The notes: generated from the letters alone by a model not told the origin. DNA of 64,000 bases from Phragmites australis (GCF_958298935.1 NC_084942.1:5401501-5465500); one strand, 5' to 3'. Shown: positions 1 through 11,722, counted from the first letter of the stretch. Numbers and translations are program-made.

Positions 1-1560
1 CTCTTAAAAATTGGATGTATGTTTCACAATAGTCCTTAGGTGCAACAGCCGATGAATGGTTATTTCTTGCTTGCAAGGAGTGAAAAGAGCATCTCAGAGA
101 GAAAAGATTTTTCCTTCTGTTAAGAAGTCCATTATGTACTGATGCTTGGAAATAGCAGAAAGGAGAACATGATCCTGATAAGCAATTTCAACTAATTAGT
201 ACAAAAGTAGCAATAGCCAAATAACCACAGAAAAAAGAAGTTCCTCTCAACCAACTTGCCTCTAGACGCTGCTCTCAGAGCACCTGTTAGGCCTGCAATG
301 ATCTGAGTTCCATTACACATGTAAGTTGGTTGTACAATAAACCTAGAGTCCTAGACAGTAAAAATATACTTATAAGGCACCAACTTAATTGCATTGGTAT
401 ATAGCCAACAAGGCAACCATAACCAGAAAATTGTTCCAAGAAACTTCGATACGGAAGTACCACAAAGAAAGGATCACATTCATACTATATTTCTTTTACA
501 CTAACTCATAATCTAAGTGTTGAGCATGTCAAATGAAGTGATACACAGTCTTTCCCAATATGACCTCAATTTTTTCTTTAGAACTTCCAATCTCCACTGT
601 ATCTTTTCCTGAAATTTGTACTGGCAAGTGACAACCCATTCACAAAAATGGTTCAAAGTTGGCACATGCAAGGGCCACAGAGACAACTCACAACTAATAA
701 GTTGCATATTTCACAGAAAGCATAGCCTAGCACTATCCTAATCTACCTCAGCTAGAAAAAGCCAAGTTTTCCCTGTGTGAACATATCCTTTCCATCCTGA
801 ACTAGTACATACTACTCACAGAAATTCACTTCAAAATTACATAATGTGGTATCATAACTGCTGCTAAACAAGAACATATATAAAATACAGTGCCTTTCTT
901 TAGGGATAAAAAATAAGAGTTCTTGCTTTGAGTTTCGGGCAATAGTTGTAGCTATTCCATTTTTTAAATGATACATCAGGTATAACATATCTTATATACT
1001 TAACGACATATAGAAAGGACAAACATGGATATATAAAATACTGAACAATTGTGGAAATTTCTAGTTTTGGAACCCCAAAAATGTTATTTCAGAGCTCTGA
1101 ACAAAGAGAAGTCCACCCGTCGAAACCAGTCGCTCACCATTGCATCAAATAATATTGTGCTTTGTTCATTCCAGTTCTCACACGTAATAAATGAAGAGAG
1201 CACTGAATTTCTTCATGTCATAACACATGCTTTTATTTTATGATAAAAATTGAAAATATGAGAGAAGTACTGTATGGGGAAAATAGGAGAGGAGACTTAT
1301 AGAAGCAATATTCACTTTTGGTAGTGTTCATTTTTCAATTAAGAAAAGAAGTCATTTCTGGAAGAACAGATTCACTGCTCGGTTTTTCATTAACTATATC
1401 TGGACCTAACAAACACCAAAAACCTCACCACAAAAATCTACATCAGATATTAAACTTATGTATCAGCTTCTACATTTATACTAGATAAGTGAGCAGTTTC
1501 ACGAACCAAATAGAGTTACAGTTTGCAAGTCCTTAGAAGCAGCTTCTTAATTTTAGAATA
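1..1560. other. AT-rich stretch without recognisable genes
   Basis: Only short open frames with no recognisable family occur on either strand, with no splice-bounded coding exons, long terminal repeats or target duplications that I could pick out. It may be intergenic DNA, or intron/UTR of a gene beginning left of the window. I see nothing in it that I can name. Confidence 0.4.
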
Positions 1561-1654
1561 ACTCGAGCATATGAATCTCCATCGGTGGGAAATCTTTTGC
1601 ATTTGCATCAGTATAGTCTCGACAACAAATCGTTGCTAGCTCCATCCTTAGAAG

Positions 1655-1793
1655 GTCAAAATGCGAAATACCAGCCTTGTGCTACTTCTCTTTTAACAAT
1701 TTCCGTACCAATTCCATCAATCCGTATTGGGTCAGTTGAACATTCTACTAGGAGGCCGTTTGAGCCAAGTATCAGCGCTCGCTTGTCCATAGT
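1655..1793 (-). other. possible C-terminal coding exon, unidentified
   Basis: On the minus strand there is an open frame of about 45 codons ending in TGA near 1655, with codon-like composition (it reads ...LILGSNGLLVECSTDPIRI... and ends WYFAF). I do not recognise the family. It lies downstream, on the same strand, of the transit-peptide-like piece at 2128-2331, so the two could be parts of one small gene, but no connecting splice sites were established. Treat as a weak hypothesis. Confidence 0.15.
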
Positions 1794-1822
1794 AATGTCA
1801 GGTTACAAATCTTGCGCTGAGC

Positions 1823-1890
1823 TACCAAACTCTGAAATCGCTGAGCTACCAAACTCTGAAATCGCAACTCTGAAATCGCTGAGCTACCAA
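1823..1890. repeat. short tandem duplication, unit about 24 bp
   Basis: The unit gagctaccaaactctgaaat (plus cgct) occurs twice in full, is followed by a partial copy (actctgaaatcgct) and then by another gagctaccaaac start. It looks like local replication slippage. No function is implied. Confidence 0.75.
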
Positions 1891-2127
1891 ACAGAACGAC
1901 AGTCTTGCCCATTCATATCCCCAAGGCCTCTCGGCTGATATCTAAATCGCCAAACTCTACGCTGCACTTGTCAAACATGCCCAAACCTTGGCCAATGTTT
2001 ACTGCTGAGCACCCTCAAACACCAATCCACACACTATCATTCGCACGCCTCAGATTAATTTATAAGAAGAGAATAAGAGAGGGAAAATGGAACAGCTAGG
2101 GGCAAAATGGAGAGTGCGCGTAATTAC

Positions 2128-2331
2128 CGAAGCCGTAGCGCGGTAGGCGTGCGCCGCTGGGGCCGCCGCCATCAGTGCTCCGGCTGCTAGGCTCCGGCGG
2201 GCGGCGGCGCACGTGACGTGGAGGCGCGGTCGCCGCGAGGTCTGGAGACCGCAACGCAGGTGCGGTTTTGTTTGGTGGGAAATAAACAAGGCGGAGAAGA
2301 CGAGACCAACCACGCTATAATTCCTAGCCAC
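2128..2331 (-). other. GC-rich exon-like piece resembling a plastid/thylakoid targeting peptide
   Basis: The minus strand reads open through a segment rich in Arg and Ala, with the motif CAAARRSLAAGALMAAA then APAAHAY, which resembles a bipartite thylakoid-lumen signal (twin Arg, hydrophobic Ala/Leu core, AxA-like cleavage site). The coding signal ends at a plausible splice donor (CG|GTAATT, intron from 2127). No convincing ATG is visible: the open frame begins at a GTG on the minus strand at 2331. I cannot name the protein. It could be a first exon of a small plastid protein gene, a captured gene fragment, or chance GC-rich sequence. Confidence 0.25.
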
Positions 2332-2551
2332 GTCAGCACATATGTGGGGCGGTTACGTGTACGAAGCAGAGGCTGATCAGATCCGTGGATTTTTTTTTCC
2401 CCTTTTCGAAAACGTATTTCACAAATAAACTTTGGCCGCCGGTATCGGTCATCGTTGTATTCGACATCTTATATATCGAATATATCTGATTATCAATCTA
2501 CGAGGTGTCAAATATTAACTACAGTGTTATATTTAGCATCTCGTGTGTCTA

Positions 2552-2762
2552 CTTCCTCCATTTCACAATATTTGTTCATGCATACGATTATGTACAAACC
2601 AAAAAATACTGAAATCGAGTGAAAAAATACAATAAGATAAATATGCTACCCCTAATCAATGCAAGAATGAGAGCAAATAATTCATCAATATTGAAGTAAA
2701 TGCATGCATGCACTCAAAGGTATAGCCCGAGGTCATGGACAAACGTTACGAAACGGAAGGAG
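2552..2762. mobile_element. Stowaway-type MITE (Tc1/mariner)
   Basis: The left end starts CTTCCTCCATTTCACAATAT and the right end, read on the minus strand, starts CTCCTTCCGTTTCGTAACGT, the imperfect terminal inverted repeat typical of grass Stowaway elements. Both sides are flanked by the dinucleotide TA (2550-2551 and 2763-2764), the Tc1/mariner target duplication. Length is 211 bp and there is no coding capacity. Confidence 0.8.
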
Positions 2763-3003
2763 TAATATGGTTAGGTCTATGTTATTTTATGAATGGTGTA
2801 TCAAAAGTCAGTTTTAGTAAATAAGGTACCGATTACATATGCTAAAATTATAAATACGATGATATAACATCTATTTCGACAAATATAACTGTATATGTTA
2901 TCTAATTTTAAATTTAAACCCATTATTTAACGTCGTAGGTTAATGTCATAACCCGTAAGATTTGGCGCCGTTGTCCGGTAATGCGTTTTTTTCGGAGCAA
3001 TAA

Positions 3004-3215
3004 GGCCATCTCCAAGAGAGTCCTCAAATCTCACTTTTCCAGTGCTACAGTATTTTTGCGGTCTACCGTAGCAGTAGAAATTCATCTCCAACAAATCCTC
3101 TATCCAGTGCTACAGTGCTGTTACAATAGAAAAATAAGGGATGCTGTAATAGTGATAGGGGATACTATAATAGTGTTTTGAAGATAAAAATTCAAGGTAG
3201 CTGTTGGAGATGATC
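3004..3215. mobile_element. Tourist-like MITE (PIF/Harbinger)
   Basis: This insertion sits in the left arm of the surrounding inverted-repeat element. Its ends are GGCCATCTCCAA and TTGGAGATGATC, an imperfect inverted repeat, and it is flanked by TAA on both sides (3001-3003 and 3216-3218), as expected for PIF/Harbinger. The opposite arm of the host element lacks the 212 bp, which gives an internal empty-site comparison. Confidence 0.75.
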
Positions 3216-3239
3216 TAACACGCATCCGTCGGGTCAGAT

Positions 3240-3404
3240 AGTGGCGAAGCCATGGTATGGGCCAGAGGGGGCCTGGCACCCCCAACGACGCTGTCATCTC
3301 GCTAATAAAATACTAATCAGCACGTGTTAACTGCAGTTCAATTTAATTGATCCCCTCTATGTCTTATTAGCCCTTTCCGTATCTAATTTCTAGCTTCGCC
3401 CCTG
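3240..3404. mobile_element. hAT-like MITE
   Basis: A 165-bp insertion starts AGTGGCGAAGCCA and ends TAGCTTCGCCCCTG, an imperfect inverted repeat of the hAT MITE type. It is flanked by the direct repeat GGGTCAGAT (3231-3239 and 3405-3413), which fits an 8-bp hAT target duplication plus one chance base. The opposite arm of the host inverted-repeat element lacks the insertion, confirming that it is a separate event. Confidence 0.8.
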
Positions 3405-4246
3405 GGGTCAGATGATATGAGGGCAATAGTGTCATCGTGGCGTCCCTGTCACATTGGTGCAGGGGAGCGCTCCACTGGGCGGCACAGTGTCTAGCTACGG
3501 AGCTACCACTGTCTCACAAGTGTGTATGCATAGTGCCGCTGCGTCTCTCCTGGCGTTGCTTGATTGGACCGAGCCTGAACCATCGTCCGTAGCTGTCACT
3601 GCACCTTTTTTGTTGTTGATCTTGCTGCTAGTCCTGAAGTCTGTTCTTGTGGGCTCTGCTTAGACTTAACAAGGGTGCACCTGAACTTGCCAAATCACCG
3701 TCTGTTTCATCACTGAACTTCATCAGTTTCAGAATAAACCATCACATTCTAATCGAGTACTCCGTAGTAGCAGTGGTGGTACCATTTCAACTCATTGATG
3801 CACCCAACCATCCATGAGAGGGTAGAAATCAACCATTACTCCGATCAGGAACACAGTAATATTCACCATAACGCTTTTGGGTAGTTGGGAATGAAGCAGA
3901 AGCGTAGAACAACAAGGCCATAAGCCCATGGCAGTGTGACCATTTTGTCAGTGTGACCATTTTGCAGTGAAAGCTACGGATGATGGTTCAGGCTCGGGCC
4001 AATCAGGCAACGCCGGGAGGGACGCAGCGACACTATGCGTGCACATTTGTGAGGCAGTGGTACTGTGGTAGCTCCGTAGCTAGGCACTGTGCCGCCAAGT
4101 GGAGCGCTCCCCTGCACCAACACGACAGGGACGCCACAGTGACACTATTGCCCTGTCATCCCAACGGATGCGTGTTCTTGCTCCGAAACAAAATATATTA
4201 CCGGACAACGGCGCCAGATCCTAGGGCCACCGTGCCATTGAACTAA

Positions 4247-5027
4247 GAAAAAATCTACGATTTGCTATTGAATAACTGTTAATTCTATAATTTATCATCG
4301 AATAAATTCTGTTTACTTTAGTATTATCGAATAAATATTTTAGTTCCTTATATGCCATCGAATTCCGATACTAACTTTTGATATACTGTTCACTCATTAT
4401 GAACAGTACCCAAGAGCTTAAAAAAAGTCAAAAAAAATATGTCGATTTTTGTGCACGCTCTATAATTCATAATCAACCTATTTTAACTGTATTCACCTAA
4501 AAATACTATGTAAAATTCAAACTAAAATTTCTCAAAATGTGCTACTTTTGTAATACTGTGCATTACAAAGAACTCACTTTTTCACCGTGGGAGATAATTT
4601 TAAAAATTATTACATCACATTAGAGGAATATTAGTAAATTTTCTCAGATTTTTTTAAAATTTTTATGAGGCTTAAAAATTGCAAGAAGTTAAAAGTAGTA
4701 CATTTTGAAGAATTTTTGTTTGAATTTTACACAGTATTTTTAGGTGAATACAGTTAAAACGGGTTGATTATGAATTATAGAGCGTGCACAAAAATCGACA
4801 TATTTTTTTGATTTTTTTTACTCTCAGATACTGTTTATAATGACCTGAACAGTACAACGGAGGGTCTGAACAGTACAGCGGAGGGTAATACAGCGGAGGA
4901 TAGTATCGGAAGCCGATGACATATAAGGAACTGAAATATTTATTCGATGGTATAGAAGTAAACATAATTTATTTGATGACGAATTATAAAATTGGTAGTT
5001 ATTCGATGACGAATCGTAGAATTTCTG
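4247..5027. mobile_element. Mutator-like foldback element, 781 bp
   Basis: The two halves are reverse complements: the first arm (about 4250-4560) contains TACGATTTGCTATTGAATAAC, CATCGAATAAATTCTG and TAGTTCCTTATATG, and the second arm (about 4690-5027) has their complements in reverse order. The element is flanked by the perfect 9-bp direct repeat TTGAACTAA (4238-4246 and 5028-5036). A 9-bp duplication with very long inverted repeats is the hallmark of non-autonomous Mutator-like elements. There is no coding capacity; open frames inside it are by-products of AT-rich sequence. Confidence 0.85.
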
Positions 5028-5039
5028 TTGAACTAAAGC

Positions 5040-5847
5040 TTTTAATAATAGACACGCCAGCATGAGATATGTTACGTGTCAAGTGCGCAAAGTTTGATCG
5101 TCAAATCAAGTGGCACTAAGAATAGTCCAATAATATTTTTTAAGAGTCGGTTTGTAAAATACATTTTTTTAAAGGTCAAAAAGTAAAAAATCTACCTCAG
5201 ATCCCGGGCCTGGAGGTGGTGACCAGTGTCGCGCCAGGATTTGCTCGTGGGATGGGTGGCGAAAAATTGGTTTGAAATGGGTTTTTCTCTCAAACCGTAT
5301 ATCCATTTTTAAATCTGTTTGAATCATGATGTTGCTTAGTACTAATGTAGTAAAATAAGATCCAATATAAATATGTTTTCTTAACTTTTGAATTTTTAGA
5401 AAAAGTCAACATTTTGAATGTAATAGTTCAATATTTTGAAAAAAAAAATCAATTCAACTTTTTATGTGAAAATGTTGAGTTAGATTTTGCAAAATATTAA
5501 ATATTAAATCATTTTTTTTCAAAATAATAATGCATATACAATGCACCAAATTTTAAATCAATAAACACGCTTTATGTGAAAAATTGAAATAGTAGATTCA
5601 AAATGTTGAATTAGGTTCTGTAAAATGTTGAATTAGATTCTGCAAAATTTTGAATCGAACCTTTCAAAATATTAAATACATAAAATGCACAAAAATCATA
5701 AACCAAGAAACACAACAAAATCATACTAAAGATTAGCAAAATATAAAAATTTGAAAAGAAAAAAATACCCTTCTGGCACCGTGGGCCGTGACTCTTTGAT
5801 GGATGAGCCGTAGCTGGGCTACTTTGGGCTATCCTATGGGGAAACTA
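5040..5847. other. AT-rich stretch between two foldback elements
   Basis: Rich in runs of A and T, with repeated phrases such as AAAATGTTGAATTAG at about 5605 and 5620. No coding exon or delimited element is seen. It may be degraded transposon DNA. Confidence 0.4.
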
Positions 5848-5857
5848 CTTTTGGTTG

Positions 5858-6396
5858 GAGTTTTTTTTTTATTTTTATATTTTCTAACATAAAAATTTAT
5901 TTAAATATATCCCGATGAAAAGATTTAAAACATAAACACCTACCATTCTCTCATAGGACGGTTAGACCCTTACCGCCCCATAATAGAGAGAGAATATTAG
6001 TAAATTTTAGAAATTATCAAATCACATAAGAAAAATATTAGTGAATTTTATCAGATTTTTAGAAATTTATTTGAGGCAGTAACAATTGCTACCCGTTATA
6101 AAAGTAGCCTTTTTTAGAAAAATTTAGTTTAAATTCTACATAGGATTTTTAGATGAATTCAATTAAAATAGGTTGAACATGAATTATGGAACACATAAAA
6201 AAAATTAGAATTTTTGGAGCAACATAATATCACTGTTTTGAACACAGAAGATATAAGGGGAAATTTAACTTTGGAGTACTTTCACCGTGGGTTACTGTTT
6301 CATGCACAGCTTACCGCACCGCTCTTATTTTCGTAAATTTTTTCATCCAAGATATATTTAAATAAATTTTTATGTTAGAAAATATAAAAAAAACTC
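5858..6396. mobile_element. Mutator-like MITE, 539 bp, with 10-bp target duplication
   Basis: The left end begins GAGTTTTTTTTTT and continues ATATTTTCTAACATAAAAAT; the right end is the inverted complement, ending TTTTTTTACTC on the minus sense (AAAAAAACTC on plus). It is flanked by perfect copies of CTTTTGGTTG (5848-5857 and 6397-6406). The interior (from about 6000) matches one arm of the larger foldback element at 52746-53788, so this copy seems to have lost most of its left inner arm. No coding capacity. Confidence 0.85.
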
Positions 6397-6559
6397 CTTT
6401 TGGTTGCTCTATGCATACGAGGTCCCACTGAGTGGAGCCTACCACTCTTGGGCCATCCGGGAGTTTTATACAATGAAAAAAATTGGTCTAAGAAAAATGG
6501 GTAATTTTTGTTGTGTGATACTGTGACTATGTGATTTTCGCTACAGGACATCGACAAAG

Positions 6560-7830
6560 TGGAAATTTGCTGGAGGACACTATCAAATTATGACTATTTA
6601 TTGTAGAACACCACCATGATTAAATAGTATATTTTGCTGATGATGTAAGAGAATAGTTTCTAAATGAACTTTGATACCCTTGATTACACTTACATGCGGG
6701 ATTTGACCCCACTTGTCATGCTCTTCTCTGCTCCCACTCTTTCTTCCTTTTCCTTTGAGTGCCAACCGGGCCCATAACATCTTCTTCCTTCTTGTGCCTC
6801 TTGGCAGCATGGTGGTAAGAAGAGAAGACAACAAGAGTTGGCCAAGAAGGAACACCACCACCGGATCTACCTCTGTAATCTCCTTTTGCCTCTCATGTTC
6901 CTCTTTTCCTTCCAACCGCTGCTGCTCCCAATCCAAGTAGAGCAAGAAGCAAGCACCGGCTCTACTCTCTCTCTCTCTCCATTAACGACAAATTCACCAC
7001 CGCCTATCACCATCGCGCCATCATCCCTAGAGCCACACAGTCGCATCGCACGAACTTGGAGCATCATTAGCAGGAGCCTGTTGTTGCCGCCCAAGTCATC
7101 ATCTCGATTGCCGAGCAAGGGATCTGCCTCCAAGAAGGTACATCTCGTCGTCGTGTTGGTCTTTCACGTCAGTCCTAGTAGCAGCACCGCTACTCCCTCT
7201 CACCCAAGCTACCGTTGTCCACCTTGAGGAGTTGTTGGTTGCGCTTCGCGGGATAGGTGCAACTACGCCTCCCTCCTATTTGGCTTGGAGTGCGCACCGA
7301 AGCCACACGAGCGAGGCAGTAGCGATGGTCATGTTGCCCTAGGTATTGACGAGCGGGATGCAACCGGCGTGAGTATGGACTAGAGGTGGAGCTCGAGGTG
7401 GTGCAGGGTCTTGCATCCGTAGCTATTTATTAGGAGCTCTGCAACATGGATCAATTGCTATGGCCTTTGCAACTATGTAGATTTGGGGAAGAAAAAGGGA
7501 ATTCTGTGGAGCAGAGAGAGCATGATGTGGTGAAGGCAGGACCTGCTACACCAATTATGCTCCTTGGCCAGGAGGAAAGAATTGGGCAAATGGGAAGAAT
7601 GGAGAAAAAGAAAAGCAAAGACAGAAATTTTCAAGGAAAAAGACAAAAATTAAGGGCAAGAGTGTCTTTCCCCCTCACCAACATATATTATTTTAATCGT
7701 GTTGGTGTGCGTTCTCGTGTGCTTTTCTACCATAACGATGCACCATTTCCTCTCGTTACCCTTTCGATCCGGACACCCCTCCACCCTATCGCACTTCAGC
7801 GATGCTGGGAATAAGTGAATTCATTATGCT
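6560..7830. other. unassigned region of mixed base composition
   Basis: Several medium-length open frames overlap on both strands (for example 6598-6945 minus, 6838-7227 plus, 7446-7814 plus), but none resembles a family I know and none has supporting splice sites. The low-complexity, Ser/Pro/Arg-rich translations suggest shadows of repetitive or CT-rich DNA rather than genes. It may be a captured gene fragment or an old transposon interior. Confidence 0.35.
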
Positions 7831-7958
7831 ATAATTTCATCAGCTTGTAGCTAAAATAATATTGATTGCATCTCACCATATAAATCACATGAATGTAGCC
7901 TAGGGTAATGAAAAAGTGGTTAACTAACTACAAAATTGCTATTATCATAGTAACGTAT

Positions 7959-8120
7959 ACTCCATCATCTCAAATAGATGTCGCTTTAGAAATTTAGTTT
8001 TATTCTCAAATATATATCATTTTATATTTTTTAGGTAATAGTTTTCCAAAGAGCTTCTATTAAAAGATATTAGAAGTTAAAGAGTAGAATTGAACGAGTG
8101 TGGTCTATTGATGGATTGCA
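7959..8120. mobile_element. possible Stowaway remnant
   Basis: The phrase TACTCCATCATCTCAAATAG followed by ATGTCGCTTTAGAAA resembles the left end of grass Stowaway MITEs (consensus begins CTCCCTCCGT). No matching right end was found, so this is at best a broken copy. Confidence 0.35.
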
Positions 8121-8411
8121 TGCTATTAATTGAAAATGAGAACAAAGAGAAGTAGACATGTATTGATTACTACATACGCACCAGCACTCAATTATTTCTT
8201 TGGGAACTCCGATCAAGTTGGATGGCCAGGCCCGCTAGACGAAGCGAAAGAGGGGAAAAGGGAGGAGAAAAGGGACACGCGGTAGGATCTCCGCCGTTTG
8301 AAATGCAATAAGATTCGTGCGAGGCCACGCCCAGAGCTATCAAATCCTCGTTTTCACGCCGAAACCCTTCCACTTCTTCTCCGGGCTCCGGCGGCGGCGG
8401 CGGCGGCGAAG

Positions 8412-10274
8412 ATGATCATCCCGGTGCGCTGCTTCACCTGCGGCAAGGTAAACCCTCCCTCCCAACCAGTACTCCCCAGCCTCCAGTTCACGCGGTTGCC
8501 GCGCCGCCGGTTCGAGTGCGGTTCGGCTCGCTTCGTTCCCCTAGGGTTTGGTTGGCCTCTTTCGCTGTCGCTGCGGCGCCCGCTCGTGCTCCGCTTGTTA
8601 CCTCTCTGGGCCTTCACTAACGCACGCCGTGATTTGGGCACACCATTTGTTAGGGTACCCGCTAGCTCGTCTTCTAACCCTAGAGCATGGGGATCTTGTA
8701 GGATGGCGTGATTGTTCCATTGTTCTTGCATGTGGTGGCCGACTCTTTGCACCATTTCGTTAATTATTTTGGCTAGGTCCTGGATGCGCAGAGGCCCGCT
8801 AGGTTTTTGATTTTGGTTAGGTTTATTTCTATGTTCTTAGTCTTAAGAGGGATTATCACAATGGTGAGGTGACCTGAAAGGTTTGTTTTTTCTGTTTGGC
8901 AGGTGATCGGGAACAAGTGGGACCTCTACCTCGACCTCCTCCAGGCCGACTACACCGAGGGGTAAATTTGCATATCTTTTGCATCTTGAGTGTTTGCGTT
9001 GGTTCATGCTGTGGTGTCTAGTGGTGGTTTTCGTTAGAATAACAGGACTCACAAAACGATTCAAAGACAAAGGGAAGATTTTCCGTGCTTCCTTCATCTC
9101 CTTATAAATGTATTTATTAGTTCCTGCACAGCGACACTTTAAAAGCTTTTGTGAGGAAATTAGGCACACAAGATCAGTTGTACATTTTGTTAAGTGTGAA
9201 AGACCATGGTAAATGCAAAACAATACTAGTCTTGTATAAATTTGGCTTGTAGTGTGAGAGCGATATGCTGTATGTTACTATGTCTCATGTCAGATAACAA
9301 TGAGCACCATAATGGATTTAATCCATGACTAATAAAACAAGAGCTTGGCTATACTGATCTAGAAGTAGTAACTGTGTCCTGCAGCCTTTGATTATATGGT
9401 TGATCGTTTAACACTTTTACTGATCAGTGGTCACTGATCTATAGGGCGCTTTCTTTTTACTGCTTTAAGAGATTTGTAACTTTTTAAGCCTTCTTGTTTT
9501 ATCAATTTTGGGAAATTGTCATTGTGAGATCTTCTAGGTACACTTACATGTTATCTTCAGAGTAGCTAAGACCTATATCTAGAACTTCAGGTTTTCTCTT
9601 TGCATCCTACTAGGGTCATGCTTAAACTTTTGCTATGTTTATCTTGAACATTGGTTATCGAAATAAATCGGTACTGATACTATATATGCCAGAGGAAACT
9701 GATAATAGTTTAACTCACATAATTACAACACATATTGGAGACCTCATTTGATTATGAATGTAAGAAACTGAATTCCAGCAAACAAGTGGAGTCCTTACCA
9801 TGATGAAATGCTCCCACACATTTGCATATTGATTTCGAGCTATGCGTTGCAGTTACCCAGAAAATTATGATCATCGATGGGCTCCTTGGCCTTGTTTATG
9901 AACAGACTTGTCAATTTGTAGTTTCTGGACAGTATTGTTAAAGAATTGTCTCTAGCTAGTACCTAGTATACCAAATATGTTAATCTTTGAATTATTAGTA
10001 CACAGAACTGTAGCTATCCAGAATCATATTTTTATATCCCTTTTCCGGTGCTTTCTATTATCAGGGATGCTCTGGATGCTTTGAACTTGGTCCGCTACTG
10101 CTGCAGGCGAATGCTCATGACCCATGTTGACCTCATAGAGAAGCTGCTCAACTACAACAGTAAGTTGATACTTAATGCTGCAATTTAAGTTACAATTTTC
10201 ATTTCTCACTACACCATTTATAAATGGAACAATATTCATTTTCAGCATTGGAGAAGACCGAGACGACAAGTTAA
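8412..10274 (+). CDS. RPB10: DNA-directed RNA polymerases I, II and III subunit RPABC5 (RPB10)
   Basis: This encodes the smallest zinc-binding subunit shared by nuclear RNA polymerases I, II and III, which helps hold the two large subunits together. Four exons, 8412-8447, 8903-8961, 10065-10159 and 10246-10274, are joined by GT-AG introns in phases 0, 2 and 1 and give 72 residues, close to the 71 usual in plants. It begins [18 protein letters not shown]: the zinc ligands C7 and C10 (CFTC) and the pair C44-C45 (YCCRRM) are present, as is the conserved [16 protein letters not shown] near the C terminus. The start ATG follows a CGG-rich leader typical of grass housekeeping genes. Nothing is broken, so it should be functional. 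The second intron, about 1.1 kb, is the longest and holds no recognisable gene. Confidence 0.97.
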
Positions 10275-11722
10275 TCGAACACATCATCTCCAAAAAGACT
10301 TTGTTTCCTAGTATCTTGTGTTGGTGGTATCTTGTTTCTTCTGTGTGAGGAGAGACAGGTTTTGAAATGATGTCCAAAGAGTTTTGATGTGACGGTGTGT
10401 GTTGCATCTATGTACTTGTGACACTGTTGGATATTTCTATTAACGAAAACTCCTTATATTTGTGTGAAATGGATCTATAATATTTTGTTAGCAAATGAGT
10501 TTTTCTGCTGTAATATTTGTCAATGAGTAGATTGTTGTGTGAGTCATGCGATACTTCCAAATCAATCAAACAAAAGATATCTGCCTCTTTTCTTTGTAAC
10601 ATTTGTTTGTTATGTTCACTTTACACTTGTAAGTGTTGAACTTAATAGTTTTTGCATTTTCTGTTCAACTTCATTTAGTGGTAAATGATTGTAGGTGTTT
10701 TGCCATTTATCTTTTGCATAGAAATGCATTACACTCCAGCGAAAAAAAGAGAGAAAAGCATCACACTTGCATGATACTCTGTGTACGTGCTGTTGAATTT
10801 CTGATCCAGAGAAGATATTGCCGATTATAAATCCAGATTGGTAATATTATTTCTGCACATTCAGCCATTCTGGTAGAGGTTTTGTTAAACATGCAATTTG
10901 TCTTTAGCCATTTGCTTGTCGGCTGTCGCCCTGAGAAGGCTGACCTTTGAGCTATCATTAGGCAAGGGTATGTCCTCTTCATTCCTGTTGACTTGGGTGC
11001 AGTGATCACATCCAACTGATGAAATTTCTTAGCAAAGGCGCATGAATGATCCACGAATGCTACTGTATATTTGCAGACCGTGTTTGTATGATTGTATCCA
11101 CATGATGCTGCATGTGCTTGTGATGCAACATGTTCCTCGTAGGCCTGATCATAGGACAATTTACCTCGCATTTTCGTTGACTCGTGACGGGTTTTCTGGG
11201 ACTGGCATGTTCAGATTCTTCGTTGTACACTTGTACTTCACGCCTGCACCGATTGACTGAATTTTAACGACTTCATTGTTAGATTTCTTGTCTTCTGTAA
11301 GTTGTGACCATAGAGATGGGGTTACTCGATCAAACACCTGTGTCAATTTGAGCAGGCTATATTGAATTATTGAAAGGTTTCCTGTCAACTCTATCCTCTT
11401 GCATGAAGAAGAAAGGCAGCATAAATTTTGGAATCACCATTACTGATTCTTGCATAAATTTTGGAATCAACCATTACTGATTCTTCTTCTTCCCTTTCTC
11501 TCTTTCATCCTTTGGAAGAGAACACTCGATGAATGCATGAATACTTGAGGAGATGTCAAAACTGGAGATGCTCTGCTTTCGCATATTTGCATATGCAACC
11601 TCCCATCTAACGGCAAAGAGAAAAACGCAAAGAATAATGAATCTGTCGGAAATGAAAAGGAATGACGAATCAAAAGAATGGTCTATGCACACAAAATGCG
11701 ATTCCCGCCATGGGTGGAGCCT
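10275..11722. other. RPB10 3' flank and intergenic region
   Basis: It contains the RPB10 3' untranslated region and the 3' flank of the convergent kinase gene. A near-perfect tandem duplication of about 36 bp (GCATAAATTTTGGAATCAAC...) lies at roughly 11419-11484. Short open frames here have no recognisable family. Confidence 0.5.

Larger units (their letters stand above)
2950..4230. mobile_element. long terminal-inverted-repeat element carrying two nested MITEs
   Basis: The right arm (about 3955-4225), reverse-complemented, matches the left arm (about 2953-3605) nearly base for base: the blocks around GGCGCCGTTGTCCGGTAAT, CACGCATCCGT, GGTGCAGGGGAGCGCTCCAC and AGCTACGGAGCTACCAC appear in the same order in both. 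The left arm is longer only because it contains a 212-bp and a 165-bp insertion, listed separately. Without them the element is about 0.9 kb with arms near 270 bp. I did not find a clean target duplication, so the superfamily is unsure; a Mutator-like derivative is the likeliest choice. The open frames in the two arms are mirror images and are not genes. Confidence 0.7.
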
